A stretch of 64,000 nt of DNA from Paracoccus tegillarcae (GCF_002847305.1 NZ_CP025408.1:3695887-3759886); one strand, 5' to 3'; positions 20,300-29,825 are shown, counted from the first letter of the stretch. The notes: generated from the sequence alone by a model not told the origin. Numbers and translations: made by a program.

Positions 20300-20974
20300 T
20301 TGCGGATTACCGTCCTGACCGGCGCGGGAATTTCCGCTGAAAGCGGGCTTGCGACCTTTCGCGGCGATGATGGCCTGTGGGAAAACCATCGGGTCGAGGA
20401 TGTCGCCACACCGCAGGCCTTTATCCGCGACCCGGTGCTGGTTCATCGTTTCTATAACCAGCGCAGGGCAAATCTGGCCAGGGTCGATCCTAACGCGGCG
20501 CATCATGCGCTGGCCCAGCTGGCCCGCATGCACGACCTGACCCTCGTCACCCAGAACGTCGACAATCTGCACGAACGCGGTGGCAGCCCGGACGTGATCC
20601 ACATGCATGGTGAACTGAACCGCGCCCTCTGCGCCGCTTGCGATCACAGATGGGATGCACCGGCGCTGATGCACCGGGCGGATCCCTGCCCTGCCTGCGG
20701 CCAGACCGCGACCCGCCCCGATATCGTCTGGTTCGGCGAAATGCCCTATCACATGGAACGCATCTGGGCGGCACTGGAACAATCCGATCTGTTCGCTGCC
20801 ATCGGCACCTCCGGCAATGTCTACCCTGCCGCAGGTTTCGCCCAGCACGCCGCGCGGATGGGCACGCGCTGCTTTGAACTGAACCTCGCTGACAGCGCCA
20901 ATGCCCGCGATTTCGACCAGCGGATCACCGGCCCGGCCAGCCAGACCGTCCCCGAATGGATCGCGTCGCTATAA
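20300..20974 (+). CDS. cobB: NAD-dependent protein deacylase (Sir2/CobB class)
   Basis: A 224-residue class III sirtuin. It has TGAGISAESGLATFRG at the N terminus, TQNVDNLHERGG, the catalytic His in HMHGEL, a CAAC...CPAC zinc site, and GTSGNVYPAAGF. It removes acyl groups (acetyl or succinyl) from lysines using NAD. The coding sequence has no ATG near the conserved start; TTG at 20300 is the best candidate, beginning ten bases after the previous gene's stop. The two Cys pairs are complete, so the zinc site should be functional. Confidence 0.9.
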   Translation: MRITVLTGAGISAESGLATFRGDDGLWENHRVEDVATPQAFIRDPVLVHRFYNQRRANLARVDPNAAHHALAQLARMHDLTLVTQNVDNLHERGGSPDVIHMHGELNRALCAACDHRWDAPALMHRADPCPACGQTATRPDIVWFGEMPYHMERIWAALEQSDLFAAIGTSGNVYPAAGFAQHAARMGTRCFELNLADSANARDFDQRITGPASQTVPEWIASL

Positions 20975-21010
20975 GGATCAGCGGCCGAAACTGCCCCTAT
21001 CGATGCCGCC

Positions 21011-21052
21011 GGGGGTCCGGGGGGCGTCCCCCGGCCATCGCGGGACGCAAGG
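21011..21052. repeat. Intergenic GC-rich palindromic element, copy 1
   Basis: A GGGGGTCCGGGGGGCGT...CCCCCGG hairpin followed by CGCGGGACGCAAGG. The same design, with the identical 3' tail TCGCGGGACGCAAGG, recurs at 61209-61253. It lies between cobB and the cobalamin riboswitch, and the hairpin lacks a T run. Confidence 0.6.
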
Positions 21053-21102
21053 CGCCCCCGATAATCCTTGCGCCACGCCCGACCATCCGTTAACCCCGCC
21101 CT

Positions 21103-21268
21103 TGCCTCGGTTCCGGGCTTAAAACCCGGTGAAAAGGGAACGCGGTGTAACTCCGCGGCTGCCCCCGCAACTGTAAGCGGATAGCGAGGCCGGAAATGTC
21201 ACTGTCCGCACAGCGGATGGGAAGACCCGGCCAGAGCTGTGACCCGCGAAGTCAGGAGACCTGCCAAG
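21103..21268 (+). ncRNA. Cobalamin (adenosylcobalamin) riboswitch
   Basis: The leader holds the typical elements in order: a GGTGAAAAGGGAA stretch after the P1/P2 strands (21128 on), the B12-box-like core GCCCCCGCAACTGTAAGC near 21161-21178, GGAAGACCCGGCC near 21220, and GACCCGCGAAGTCAGGAGAC with CTGCC near 21241-21264. It sits about 135 bases before btuB. When it binds coenzyme B12 it should lower expression of the uptake genes. Confidence 0.95.
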
Positions 21269-21402
21269 GCCATCACCCTGACCGCATGCGTGGGGCATGT
21301 GCGAAACGGTTTTTCCGTCGTGGTGGTTACCAAACCGTCCGGCGAAATCTTTCCCGGATATCACACAACCCGCCCGGATCAGGGGCGACCGGAAAGAATG
21401 AC

Positions 21403-23226
21403 ATGACCAGACCATTGCACCTGCTGATTGCCACCACTGCGCTTGGGTCAGCCGTCCTGCCCGCCGCCGCGCAGGAAGCCAGCACGCCTTATATGCTGCC
21501 AGAGATCACCATCCTCGCCGCCGGAGAGACGACCGATCTGGACCGCTCCGGCAGTTCAGTTTCTGTAGTCGAGGGCTACGCGCTGCAAACGCCGGCACGC
21601 CCGGTCTCGGCTGTCTTGCAGGACATGCCGGGTGTGACGGTCCGTCGATCGGGCCCGCTTGGCACCACGGCCTCGGTGTCTGTGCGCGGCGCACCGGGCC
21701 AATATGTGCCAGTGCTGATCGACGGCATCGACGTCAGTGACCCTGCGGCCGGCCAGCCCTCTTTCGACTTCGGTGGCCTCACCGGAACCGGCATTGGTCG
21801 GATAGAACTGCTGCGCGGTGCACAGTCAGCGCTTTACGGATCGCGCGCCGTGTCGGGCATTGTCGATATCCGCAGCCTGCGCCCGACCGAGGATGGGTTT
21901 CACCACAGCTTCGGCATCGAGGCCGGCAGCTACGACACCTTGGCCGCCAGCTATGGCCTGACCTATCGCGATGCAGCGACCGAACTGGCCTTTTCCGCCA
22001 GCCGGATCAAGACCGATGGCTTCTCGGCCCGCGACGAGAATGACGGCAATTTCGAGACAGACGGATACGACGCCACCCGCCTCAGTTTCTATGCGGCCCG
22101 CCATATCGACGACCAGACCACCATTGGCCTGAACGGCTTTTCGACCGACAGCACCGGAAATTTCGACGAGTTTGGCGGCGATACTTTTGGCACGCCGGGT
22201 GACGAATTCAACACGCTCAAGGCCTACGGCCTGCGCGCATTCGCCGAATTCACCACCGGATCGGTTGAACACGATCTTTCGCTCACGCGCTATCGCAGCG
22301 ACCGGATCAGCAGTTCGAACGGGGTTGCCGATGCGTTCGACGGCACCCGCACCAAGCTAAGCTGGCAGGGCGCAACCGATATCGGTGCGGCAGGCGGCAG
22401 GCTGATCTTTGGTGCCGACCGCGAGAAGGAAAAGGCAGAGGGCAATGGCGAGGCGACCTTGACCGGTGCATTCGCAGAAATCGCGATGCCATTTGGCCCG
22501 GACGTCGACGTAAACCTTTCAGTGCGCCGTGATGATCATTCGCGCTTTGGTGGTTTCACCTCTGCCCGCATGTCCGGTGTCTGGCGCGCTCGGCCTGACC
22601 TTCTGGTTCGTGCCTCGGTCGGCAACGGCTTTCGTGCGCCTTCGCTCTATGAACTGTTCGGTCCTTTCGGCGATGCGTCGCTGGAACGCGAGGACAGTTT
22701 GAGCGCCGAATTGGGCGTTGAAAAGCGTTGGGGCGACGACGCCCATCTGCGCGCCACAGCATTCTTGCTCAATGCCGACAACATGATCGGTTGGGATGAT
22801 CGCGGGACCGACGACTGGTCCGACGATGGCTATAATCAGGTCGAGGGCAAATCGCGCCGCCGCGGCGTCGAGATCGACGGACGTTACGCCCTTGCTGAAC
22901 GGTTCTCGCTGACGGGCGCCTATACCTATACCGACAACGTCGACTCGACGGGCTGGGCCGATGTCGCCGAACATGTGCTGACGCTTGGCGCAGAAACCAC
23001 CTTCGCCACCGGCACCGTAGCCGGTCTGAGCCTGCATCACGAGGCCGACCGCGCGCTAGATCTGCCCAGCTTTGCCACGGTCGATCTTAGCCTGTCTCAC
23101 CCGCTCACCGATCAGGCGACGGGCTATATTCGGGTCGAGAACCTGCTGGACCGCGAATATCAGCTTAACGATGGCTACGGCACCTCGGACCGCGCATTTT
23201 ATGTCGGGCTTCGTGCGGGTTTCTAA
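21403..23226 (+). CDS. btuB: TonB-dependent outer-membrane receptor, vitamin B12 uptake
   Basis: A 607-residue outer-membrane receptor with a signal peptide (ending PAAAQE), a TonB-box-like LPEITILA near residue 31, a plug domain (VSVVEGYALQTPARPVSAVL; RGAPGQYVPVLIDG), and a beta barrel ending in an aromatic-containing strand (FYVGLRAGF). The upstream cobalamin riboswitch and downstream BtuFCD genes identify the substrate as cobalamin or a related corrinoid. The start at 21403 gives the signal peptide directly; the longer frame runs through the riboswitch and is rejected. Confidence 0.93.
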   Translation: MTRPLHLLIATTALGSAVLPAAAQEASTPYMLPEITILAAGETTDLDRSGSSVSVVEGYALQTPARPVSAVLQDMPGVTVRRSGPLGTTASVSVRGAPGQYVPVLIDGIDVSDPAAGQPSFDFGGLTGTGIGRIELLRGAQSALYGSRAVSGIVDIRSLRPTEDGFHHSFGIEAGSYDTLAASYGLTYRDAATELAFSASRIKTDGFSARDENDGNFETDGYDATRLSFYAARHIDDQTTIGLNGFSTDSTGNFDEFGGDTFGTPGDEFNTLKAYGLRAFAEFTTGSVEHDLSLTRYRSDRISSSNGVADAFDGTRTKLSWQGATDIGAAGGRLIFGADREKEKAEGNGEATLTGAFAEIAMPFGPDVDVNLSVRRDDHSRFGGFTSARMSGVWRARPDLLVRASVGNGFRAPSLYELFGPFGDASLEREDSLSAELGVEKRWGDDAHLRATAFLLNADNMIGWDDRGTDDWSDDGYNQVEGKSRRRGVEIDGRYALAERFSLTGAYTYTDNVDSTGWADVAEHVLTLGAETTFATGTVAGLSLHHEADRALDLPSFATVDLSLSHPLTDQATGYIRVENLLDREYQLNDGYGTSDRAFYVGLRAGF

Positions 23227-24013
23227 ATACATAGGGGTTGTGGCGGCGGCACTGTTGGCTGCCGCCATTCCTGCCGGGGCCGCACCGCCCGAACGGGTGG
23301 TGTCGATGAACCTGTGCACCGACCAGATGGCAATGCTGCTGGCCGCACCGGGGCAACTGGTATCGGTCAGTGATCTGGCCAGCGATCCGCGAATGTCCCC
23401 GATGGCAGAAGAGGCCGGTAAATATCAGCCGAATTACGGCCGCGCCGAGGAAATCTATCTGATGCAGCCGGATCTGGTGATCGCGGGCCAGTTCACCTCG
23501 GGTCCAAGCGTGGCCATGCTGCGCAGGCTTGGTATCCGGGTCGAAGTGCTACCGCCCGCCGAGGATTTTCAGGCGATCCGCGATGAGCTTGCGCTGGTCG
23601 GCGAATGGCTGGGCCGCGATGAACAGGCCGCGACGCTGATCTCGCAGTTCGATACCCGGCTGGCCACGCTGAGCACTGCGACGGCGCGCGGGCGCGCCGC
23701 GCTTTATTACGCCAATGGCTTTACCTCGGGGCCGGCAACCCTGGCCGGCGCGATCATCGAGACAGCGGGCTATGACAACATCGCGGCCGATTACGGGATC
23801 GAGACCACCACCGCCTTGCCCATGGAACTGCTGGTCATGGCCGAGCCTGACCGCCTGGTGACGGGCGCGAAGTGGCCCGGTCAGTCGCGCTCTGAGGCGG
23901 TTCTGGACCATCCGGCGCTGGTCCATGCCGCACCGGGGCTGGCCGAGGTCACAGATCGCGATTGGGTTTGCGGCACCCCCTATGTGCTGAACGCCATCGA
24001 GGCGCTGCAATGA
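23201..24013 (+). CDS. btuF: ABC transporter substrate-binding protein, BtuF-like
   Basis: A 270-residue periplasmic helical-backbone-type binding protein with a signal peptide (YIGVVAAALLAAAIPAGAA). The conserved RVVSMNLCTDQMAMLLA, an LMQPDLVIAG strand and an EVLPPAEDFQ segment resemble BtuF/FecB proteins. Its start (ATG at 23201 or GTG at 23213) lies inside the 3' end of btuB, so the two are translationally coupled. It would deliver cobalamin to the permease. Cobalamin specificity is inferred from the riboswitch and receptor. Confidence 0.85.
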   Translation: MSGFVRVSKYIGVVAAALLAAAIPAGAAPPERVVSMNLCTDQMAMLLAAPGQLVSVSDLASDPRMSPMAEEAGKYQPNYGRAEEIYLMQPDLVIAGQFTSGPSVAMLRRLGIRVEVLPPAEDFQAIRDELALVGEWLGRDEQAATLISQFDTRLATLSTATARGRAALYYANGFTSGPATLAGAIIETAGYDNIAADYGIETTTALPMELLVMAEPDRLVTGAKWPGQSRSEAVLDHPALVHAAPGLAEVTDRDWVCGTPYVLNAIEALQ

Positions 24014-24999
24014 GCCGCCTGATGATCGCCCTGACGCTGCTGGTCGCATTGCTGTTCATCCTGTCGCTCACCACCGGTCCGGCGGGCATCGGCCTGACAG
24101 AGGGGCTGCATGCGCTGATCCTTGGCGGTGATGGTCCCATGCCGATCGTCATGCGCGAAATCCGTCTGCCCCGCGCGATCCTGGGTCTGGCGGTGGGTGC
24201 CGGGCTGGGCCTGTCGGGCGCAGCCTTGCAGGGCTATCTGCGCAACCCTTTGGCCGAACCGGGGCTGATCGGTGTTTCCGGCATGGCTGCACTTGGCGCG
24301 GTCATCGCCATCCATAGCGGCCTGTCTGCCAGCGCCGCCCTGGGCCTGCCGCTGCTGGCACTGGCGGGTGCTGCGATTGGCGTCGGCGTGCTGATGCTGC
24401 TGGCAGGACCGCGCGGCGGATCGGTCACGCTGATCCTGGCAGGTATCGCGCTGTCAGCACTGGCCGGGGCCGGCACGCAGCTGATGCTGAACCTGTCGCC
24501 CAATCCCTATGCCGCGAATGAGATCGTGTTCTGGCTGATGGGGTCGCTGGCCGACCGCTCGATGGTGCATGTGGGTCTGGCATTGCCGCCGATGATCCTG
24601 GGCGCGCTGATCCTGCTGCGCAGCGGTCGGGCGCTGGATGCGCTGACGCTTGGCGAAAGTGCCGCCGCTGCGATGGGCGTGTCGCCAGGGCGGTTGCGTT
24701 GGCTGCTGGTGTTCGGCGTTGCCCTGATCGTCGGGCCGGCCACGGCGGTCGCGGGCGCCATCGGCTTTGTCGGTCTGGTGGTGCCCCATATCCTGCGCCC
24801 GTTGGTCGGCGCGCGGCCCTCGCGCCTGCTTCCCGCCTCGGCTCTGGGCGGGGGCGCGATGGTGTTGGCCGCCGATATCGCCGTTCGGCTGATCATGCCT
24901 GAACGTGATCTCAAGCTGGGGGTGTTGACCGCATTGGTCGGCGCGCCGCTGTTTTTGCATCTGATCTGGAAGACGCGATCGCGCGGAGGTCTGGGATGA
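24010..24999 (+). CDS. btuC: FecCD-family permease, BtuC-like
   Basis: A 329-residue inner-membrane permease with about ten helices. Diagnostic FecCD motifs are visible: LPRAILGLAVGAGLGLSGAA, LRNPLAEPGLIGVSGMAALG, and AIGFVGLVVPHILRPLVG, the last being the coupling region for the ATPase. ATG at 24010 overlaps the btuF stop (ATGA). It forms the channel for cobalamin across the inner membrane. Confidence 0.9.
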   Translation: MSRLMIALTLLVALLFILSLTTGPAGIGLTEGLHALILGGDGPMPIVMREIRLPRAILGLAVGAGLGLSGAALQGYLRNPLAEPGLIGVSGMAALGAVIAIHSGLSASAALGLPLLALAGAAIGVGVLMLLAGPRGGSVTLILAGIALSALAGAGTQLMLNLSPNPYAANEIVFWLMGSLADRSMVHVGLALPPMILGALILLRSGRALDALTLGESAAAAMGVSPGRLRWLLVFGVALIVGPATAVAGAIGFVGLVVPHILRPLVGARPSRLLPASALGGGAMVLAADIAVRLIMPERDLKLGVLTALVGAPLFLHLIWKTRSRGGLG

Positions 25000-25733
25000 G
25001 CTTGATGAGGCTGGAAAACCTGTCCGTCACGCGCCGCAATCGCCCGGTTCTGCGCGATGTCTCGATGTCATTGGACAAAGGCGAGTTTGTTGGCCTTCTG
25101 GGTCCAAACGGCGCGGGAAAATCCACGCTGATGGAGGCCGCACTTGGGCTGATCGCGTTCCAGGGCAAATCGGATCTGGCCGCGCAGCCTGCACATCAGC
25201 GTGCCCAGACCGCCGCCTATCTGCCGCAATCACGCGAGATAGCCTGGCCGGTCAGCGTCGAAAATCTGGTCGCATTGGGCCGCATCCCATGGCCCGGGGC
25301 CAGCGGCGCGCAGGACCGCACTGCCATTGATGCGGCGCTTGACCGGATGAGGCTGGGGCCGTTTCGCAGCCGTACGGCCACTCGTCTGTCGGGTGGTGAG
25401 CAGGCCCGCGCGCTGATCGCCCGCGCGCTTGCACAGGAAACGCCTTTGCTTCTGGCCGATGAACCGATCTCGGGGTTGGATCCGGCGCAACAATTGGCCT
25501 GTCTGAGGCTGTTTCGCGCGCTGGCCGATGAGGGGCACGGTATTCTGGCCTCGATCCACGATCTGGGGCTGGCCGCGCGGTTCTGCACCCGGCTGATCTT
25601 GCTGGCGGGCGGCGAGGTGCTGGCCGATGGCCCGCCCGGCGATGTGCTGACGCCCGATAACCTGTCGCTTGCCTTCGGGCTGACCGCGCATTGGGTCGAT
25701 ACGCCCTTTGGTGCGGCCCTGATCCCGGTGTGA
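24996..25733 (+). CDS. btuD: ABC transporter ATP-binding protein, BtuD-like
   Basis: A 245-residue ATPase with Walker A GPNGAGKST near residue 36, a Q loop (AAYLPQSREI), signature LSGGEQAR and Walker B LLLADEPISG. It overlaps btuC by four bases (ATGA) and ends the riboswitch-controlled cobalamin uptake operon. The gene converges with the orphan parA-like gene. Confidence 0.92.
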   Translation: MSLMRLENLSVTRRNRPVLRDVSMSLDKGEFVGLLGPNGAGKSTLMEAALGLIAFQGKSDLAAQPAHQRAQTAAYLPQSREIAWPVSVENLVALGRIPWPGASGAQDRTAIDAALDRMRLGPFRSRTATRLSGGEQARALIARALAQETPLLLADEPISGLDPAQQLACLRLFRALADEGHGILASIHDLGLAARFCTRLILLAGGEVLADGPPGDVLTPDNLSLAFGLTAHWVDTPFGAALIPV

Positions 25734-25782
25734 CGACAGCGACGCTGCCGCCATGGGCAGAAAATCGCGATAAACGTGAGCG

Positions 25783-26418
25783 TCAGCCCAGCATCGCCAC
25801 GACCTCATCGGTCAGCGCCTCGATTTCCTGCCGCGCTGGCACGGCGCGCGGCTTTTCTGCGGCACCGATCCCCTGGCCAAGTGTCTCGGCATAGGCGACG
25901 CGGTTGGCCAGTTGGGTCTCGGCAATATCGGCGCCCAGCTCTGCGGCTTTCTGCGCGATCTCGGCGCCAAGCCGGGTGTTTGACTTGGTGCGGTTCAGCA
26001 CGATCAGGACAGGTGCCTTTTCGCGCTTGGCAAGGTCCAGAACGCCCTCGGTCGCCCATAGATCGACATGGCTGGCCGCCACCGGCACAATCACCAGATC
26101 GGCCACACGCAAGGCCGGGCGCAGATCGCTGTCGATCTTGGGCGGCGTGTCGATGATGACGAAATCAAAGCGTTTCTTCAGCTTTTCGGATTCGTAGGAC
26201 GCCCCCCATGCGGACGACGTCGAGAATTCCAGCGCCTCGTCTTCCTCGAAGGCCTCGATCCGCTCCATGAACCAGCGGCCCATGCTGCCCTGTGGGTCGG
26301 TATCAATCAGCGCGACCGAATGCCCGCGCGACCGCAAGGCGACAGCAACGTTCACGGCGACGGTGGTCTTGCCCGAGCCGCCCTTTTGCTGGGCCACGGT
26401 GATGATCTTTCCGGCCAT
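25783..26418 (-). CDS. ParA family ATPase, orphan
   Basis: A 211-residue ParA/MinD-superfamily ATPase. The deviant Walker A KGGSGKTT lies at residues 12-19, Walker A' IDTDPQGS follows, and FVIIDTPP marks Walker B. These enzymes position DNA or protein cargo by dimer cycling on the nucleoid. No parB, parS-like sites or chemotaxis genes are adjacent, so its cargo is unknown. The protein is short, consistent with solo ParA-like ATPases of alphaproteobacteria. Confidence 0.85.
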   Translation of the reverse strand: MAGKIITVAQQKGGSGKTTVAVNVAVALRSRGHSVALIDTDPQGSMGRWFMERIEAFEEDEALEFSTSSAWGASYESEKLKKRFDFVIIDTPPKIDSDLRPALRVADLVIVPVAASHVDLWATEGVLDLAKREKAPVLIVLNRTKSNTRLGAEIAQKAAELGADIAETQLANRVAYAETLGQGIGAAEKPRAVPARQEIEALTDEVVAMLG

Positions 26419-26481
26419 CGGAATCCCCTTGCGAATGCTGGCCGATCATGGACCGTGCCCGAACGCTTTGCAACCGCAGCA

Positions 26482-26805
26482 TTACGCCGTGTAGACGTTC
26501 TGAACCTCGTACATCACCGGCTCGAAGCTTTTGCACAAAGCCTGGATCTCGCGATTGCGGCGACGCATCTCGGCGCTGCGCAGCATTGCCTGATAATCCT
26601 TGCGATCATCCCATTTGGAATAGGTGGCAATGCGCGTATGGGCGTCGTTGAGGTGGATCGAGCCCGCGATACAACCGCGCTGCTTGCTGATGACCTCGTC
26701 CCAGGCCGCCTGCAGCAGTTCCAGCACATCCTCGGCGCTTCCAGGTGTCACGTCAAAGGTGGTGATAACCGTCTGACCATGAAATTTGCTGTCGATCTCG
26801 AGCAT
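26482..26805 (-). CDS. ABM-domain (antibiotic biosynthesis monooxygenase-like) protein
   Basis: A 107-residue protein with the ferredoxin-like ABM fold signature: an opening VITTFDVTPGSAEDVLELLQ, a central GCIAGSIHLNDAHTRIATY and KWDDRKDYQAML. Small ABM proteins include quinol monooxygenases and heme-degrading enzymes, but the key residues for either are not clear here. It sits next to the TRAP transporter on the same strand but 49 bases beyond its end as an upstream gene of parA. Confidence 0.72.
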   Translation of the reverse strand: MLEIDSKFHGQTVITTFDVTPGSAEDVLELLQAAWDEVISKQRGCIAGSIHLNDAHTRIATYSKWDDRKDYQAMLRSAEMRRRNREIQALCKSFEPVMYEVQNVYTA

Positions 26806-26853
26806 GGCTGGCCTCCTCTATCGGGCGATGCTGGATGCAGGTTAGGCCGATTC

Positions 26854-28164
26854 TCAGATCGCGAAAAGGACGATCGCAGGAAAGGCCGCCAGCAGCAGCA
26901 CCCGAAGGATATCTGCGGCGACAAACCAGATGGCGCGCGAATAGGTCGCGGTGACAGGCGTATCGGGGTCAAGCCCCGCCAGCACGAACAGGTTCATTCC
27001 CACCGGCGGCGTGATCAGCCCCACCTCGACCACGATCAGGACAAGGATACCGAACCAGATCGCCATTTCCTCGGGCGTCAGCCCGAAATCGAGGCTCATC
27101 ATCATCGGAAAGAAGATCGGAATGGTCAGCAGGATCATCGACAGGCTGTCCATCAGCATGCCCAGCAGCAGATAGACCAGCAGGATCGCGGCCAGCACCC
27201 CAAAGGGCGGCAGCCCGGCTTCGATCACCCAGCTCGACAGGGTTTGCGGCACCTGTGTCAGCGCCAGAAAGGAATTATAGATCGCGGCGCCGAGGATGAT
27301 GAAAAACACCATGCCACTGCCCGAGGCTGTATGTCGCAACGCACCGCGCAGATTGGTCAGGTTCAGCCTGCCCGAAAACAGCGCAATCAGCCCGGTGCCC
27401 GCCGCGCCCACGGCAGCGCCCTCGGTGGGCGTGAACCAGCCGTCATAGATGCCGAACACGACCAGCGCAAAGACCAGCAGAACAGGCCAGACAGCCATCA
27501 TCGCCCGCCCGCGCTCGGCCCAGCCAGCGCGCGGGACAGTGCCGGCCTCATCAGGGTAGCGCGCGAGGTACAGCCGAATGACGATCATGTAGAACAGGGC
27601 TGCCAGCAGGCCCGGCACAAAGGCCGCCAAAAACAGCTTGGCGATATTCTGTTCGGTCAGGATGGCATAAAGGACCAGCACGACCGAGGGCGGGATCAGA
27701 ATCCCAAGTGTACCACCCGCCGCCAGCGTCGCCGTGGCCAGCCCGCCTGACCAGCCCGCCCGCTTCAGTTCCGGCAGTGCCACCTGCCCCATGGTCGCCG
27801 CCGTGGCCAGCGAACTGCCGCAGATCGCGCCAAAGCCCGCGCAGGCACCGATGGCGGCCATACCCAGCCCGCCCCGCCGGTGGCCCAGAAACGCCTCGGC
27901 CGCACGAAACAAGGCGCTGCTCATCCCGCCAAGGGTTGCGAATTGCCCCATCAGCAGAAACATCGGGATGATCGACAGCGAATAGTTGGAGAAGGTCGAG
28001 AAGGTTTCGGTCTTCATCTTGGCCAGGATCATATTGGGGCTGCCCGTGGCCAGCCACAACCCGCCTGACCCGCAGATCAGCATCGCCAGCCCGATCGGCG
28101 CGCGCGCAAGGATCATCAGCAACAGGACCGGAAAGGACCAGAAGCCCAGTTCGAGATTGCTCAC
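26854..28164 (-). CDS. dctM: TRAP transporter large permease (DctM)
   Basis: A 436-residue, roughly 12-helix permease. Family features are FWSFPVLLLMILARAPIGLAM-type N terminus, PMFLLMGQFATLGGMS, AICGSSLATAATMG, and GILIPPSVVLVLYA. GTG at 28164 overlaps the stop of the small permease (GTGA); the longer frame extends antisense and is rejected. It couples Na+ entry to import of the solute delivered by DctP. Confidence 0.93.
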   Translation of the reverse strand: MSNLELGFWSFPVLLLMILARAPIGLAMLICGSGGLWLATGSPNMILAKMKTETFSTFSNYSLSIIPMFLLMGQFATLGGMSSALFRAAEAFLGHRRGGLGMAAIGACAGFGAICGSSLATAATMGQVALPELKRAGWSGGLATATLAAGGTLGILIPPSVVLVLYAILTEQNIAKLFLAAFVPGLLAALFYMIVIRLYLARYPDEAGTVPRAGWAERGRAMMAVWPVLLVFALVVFGIYDGWFTPTEGAAVGAAGTGLIALFSGRLNLTNLRGALRHTASGSGMVFFIILGAAIYNSFLALTQVPQTLSSWVIEAGLPPFGVLAAILLVYLLLGMLMDSLSMILLTIPIFFPMMMSLDFGLTPEEMAIWFGILVLIVVEVGLITPPVGMNLFVLAGLDPDTPVTATYSRAIWFVAADILRVLLLAAFPAIVLFAI

Positions 28165-28703
28165 TCGGCGCTTCCTTCGACACGTGGGTTGATCCATGCG
28201 CGCGGATGGGAAATGGCCACCCAAGAGGCGACGATGACGCCGATCACGGCAAACACCATGGCGGCGGCATAGGCCCACCAGACCGGCACCTGCAGCAGAA
28301 ACGTCGTCTCGTTCGAGGCGATCTTGCCCTGCAGGCCCACCCAGTGCCGCCATGCGATGATCATCACCACACCCAGCATCACCCAATCCCAAAAGGCGAC
28401 CAGCCCGCGGTCCAGCCAGCGGGGCAAACGCCCCTCCAGCAGATCCACGCGGGCATGGGCGCCGGCAAGCTGACACCAGGGCAGAAAGGCAAAGATGGCG
28501 ACGGCGCTGCCGAGTTCGATCATCTCATAATCGCCGCGCACAGGACGCAGGCGACTGAAGAATTCGGGCAGGTCGAACATGCCCGACATCGTCAGCCCGG
28601 CCCGGCCAAGCACCGAGATACAGGTCATCGCGACCAGCGCGATCAACACCACGCCCCCTGCCAGCGCAGCAGCGCGGGCAAGAATGTCGACAAAGCGGCT
28701 CAC
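28161..28703 (-). CDS. dctQ: TRAP transporter small permease (DctQ)
   Basis: A 180-residue, four-helix protein with the DctQ layout: helix 1 AAALAGGVVLIALVAMTC, an RGDYEMIELGSAVAIFAFLPWCQL segment and ARVDLLEG before helix 3. It overlaps the dctP stop and the dctM start, forming a three-gene unit. Confidence 0.9.
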   Translation of the reverse strand: MSRFVDILARAAALAGGVVLIALVAMTCISVLGRAGLTMSGMFDLPEFFSRLRPVRGDYEMIELGSAVAIFAFLPWCQLAGAHARVDLLEGRLPRWLDRGLVAFWDWVMLGVVMIIAWRHWVGLQGKIASNETTFLLQVPVWWAYAAAMVFAVIGVIVASWVAISHPRAWINPRVEGSAE

Positions 28704-29725
28704 TCTGGCTGGATCCCCGCCTTCTGTTCCTCGGCGGCAATGGCAGCGCGCGCCTGCTCGACCAGTGCGGCACCGTCGAAATCGGCAGCGGCGGCCGACC
28801 AGTCGGTGATCACCTGCTGGCCCAGATCATGCCAGCGCGCGGCCTCTGCGTCTGAAACGGTAATGACATTCGCGCCGTCGGCCAGCGACTGATCGCGCGG
28901 CGGCTGATCGCCCGTCTGCTGCACGCGGCCGGCATCGGCGCTGAACGCCGCACCCGATTCCGCGTCAATCACCGCCTTCAGATCATCGGGCAAGTCGTCA
29001 TAGACACCCTTGTTCATCGCCAGCATCAGCACGGCGGTATAGACCGCGCGGCCCTGAAATTCCGTGTGATTGTTGACGAATTCACCCACGCGCACGGATG
29101 AGGTGACCTCCCACGGGAACATTGCGCCGTCGATCACGCCCTTGGACAGCGCCTCGGGCACAGCCGGTGCCGGCATGCCGATCGGCGCGGCGCCGGCTTT
29201 TTCCAGCAGCATCGAGGCCGCGCGCGACGGCGCCCGCAGCTTCATCCCGGCCATGTCCTCAAGCGTGGTGACGGGTTTGGCGGAATGGATAACGCCCGGA
29301 CCATGGACCCAGATGCCCAGCAGGTGCACATCGCGAAAATCGCTGTCCTGCCACCCCTCGGCCATCGACCAGAGCGCAGCCGAGGTCGCGCCAGCGTCTG
29401 CCGACATGAATGGCAGCTCAACCACTTCGGTCCGCGGGAAGCGACCCGGCGTATAGCCCGGCAGCGTCCAGACCACGTCCACGACGCCGTCAGCCGCCTG
29501 TTCGATCAGGTCAGCGGGTTTGCCGCCAAGCGCCATCGAAGGATAGGCCTCGACCTTGATCCGGCCTTCTGACCGGGCTTCGATCCGTTCGGCCCATGGC
29601 GTCAGGATCTGGGCAGGCACGAAAGACGTCTCGGGCAGAAAATGGTGCAGCTTCAGCGTCACGTCCTGCGCCGCTGCGGGCGATGCCATCAGCAATATCG
29701 CGCCGATCCAGCGATTAAGAGTCAT
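28700..29725 (-). CDS. dctP: TRAP transporter substrate-binding protein (DctP)
   Basis: A 341-residue periplasmic protein with a signal peptide (WIGAILLMASPAAAQ). It has LKLHHFLPETSF, a GGKPADLIEQAADGVVDVVW segment and AGMKLRAPSRAASMLLEKAG, where the Arg-containing strand usually binds the substrate carboxylate. Ligand class is therefore likely a carboxylate, but the exact compound is unknown. A divergent M19 dipeptidase begins about 100 bases away, which might indicate a shared nutrient theme. Confidence 0.92.
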   Translation of the reverse strand: MTLNRWIGAILLMASPAAAQDVTLKLHHFLPETSFVPAQILTPWAERIEARSEGRIKVEAYPSMALGGKPADLIEQAADGVVDVVWTLPGYTPGRFPRTEVVELPFMSADAGATSAALWSMAEGWQDSDFRDVHLLGIWVHGPGVIHSAKPVTTLEDMAGMKLRAPSRAASMLLEKAGAAPIGMPAPAVPEALSKGVIDGAMFPWEVTSSVRVGEFVNNHTEFQGRAVYTAVLMLAMNKGVYDDLPDDLKAVIDAESGAAFSADAGRVQQTGDQPPRDQSLADGANVITVSDAEAARWHDLGQQVITDWSAAAADFDGAALVEQARAAIAAEEQKAGIQPE

Positions 29726-29825
29726 CGGGGCCTCCGGTTCTGTTTGGCCGCGTTATGATGCGAAGGCTGCCCATTGTCCACTTCAACAAAAAAGTGCATC
29801 TGCGGGCGAAAGAATGGAGAATTTG

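Noticed and set aside
26068-27750. A long plus-strand frame of about 560 codons opposite parA and dctM
   Set aside because: It is rich in Gln, Arg, His and Asp, crosses several gene borders and is the antisense of clear genes.
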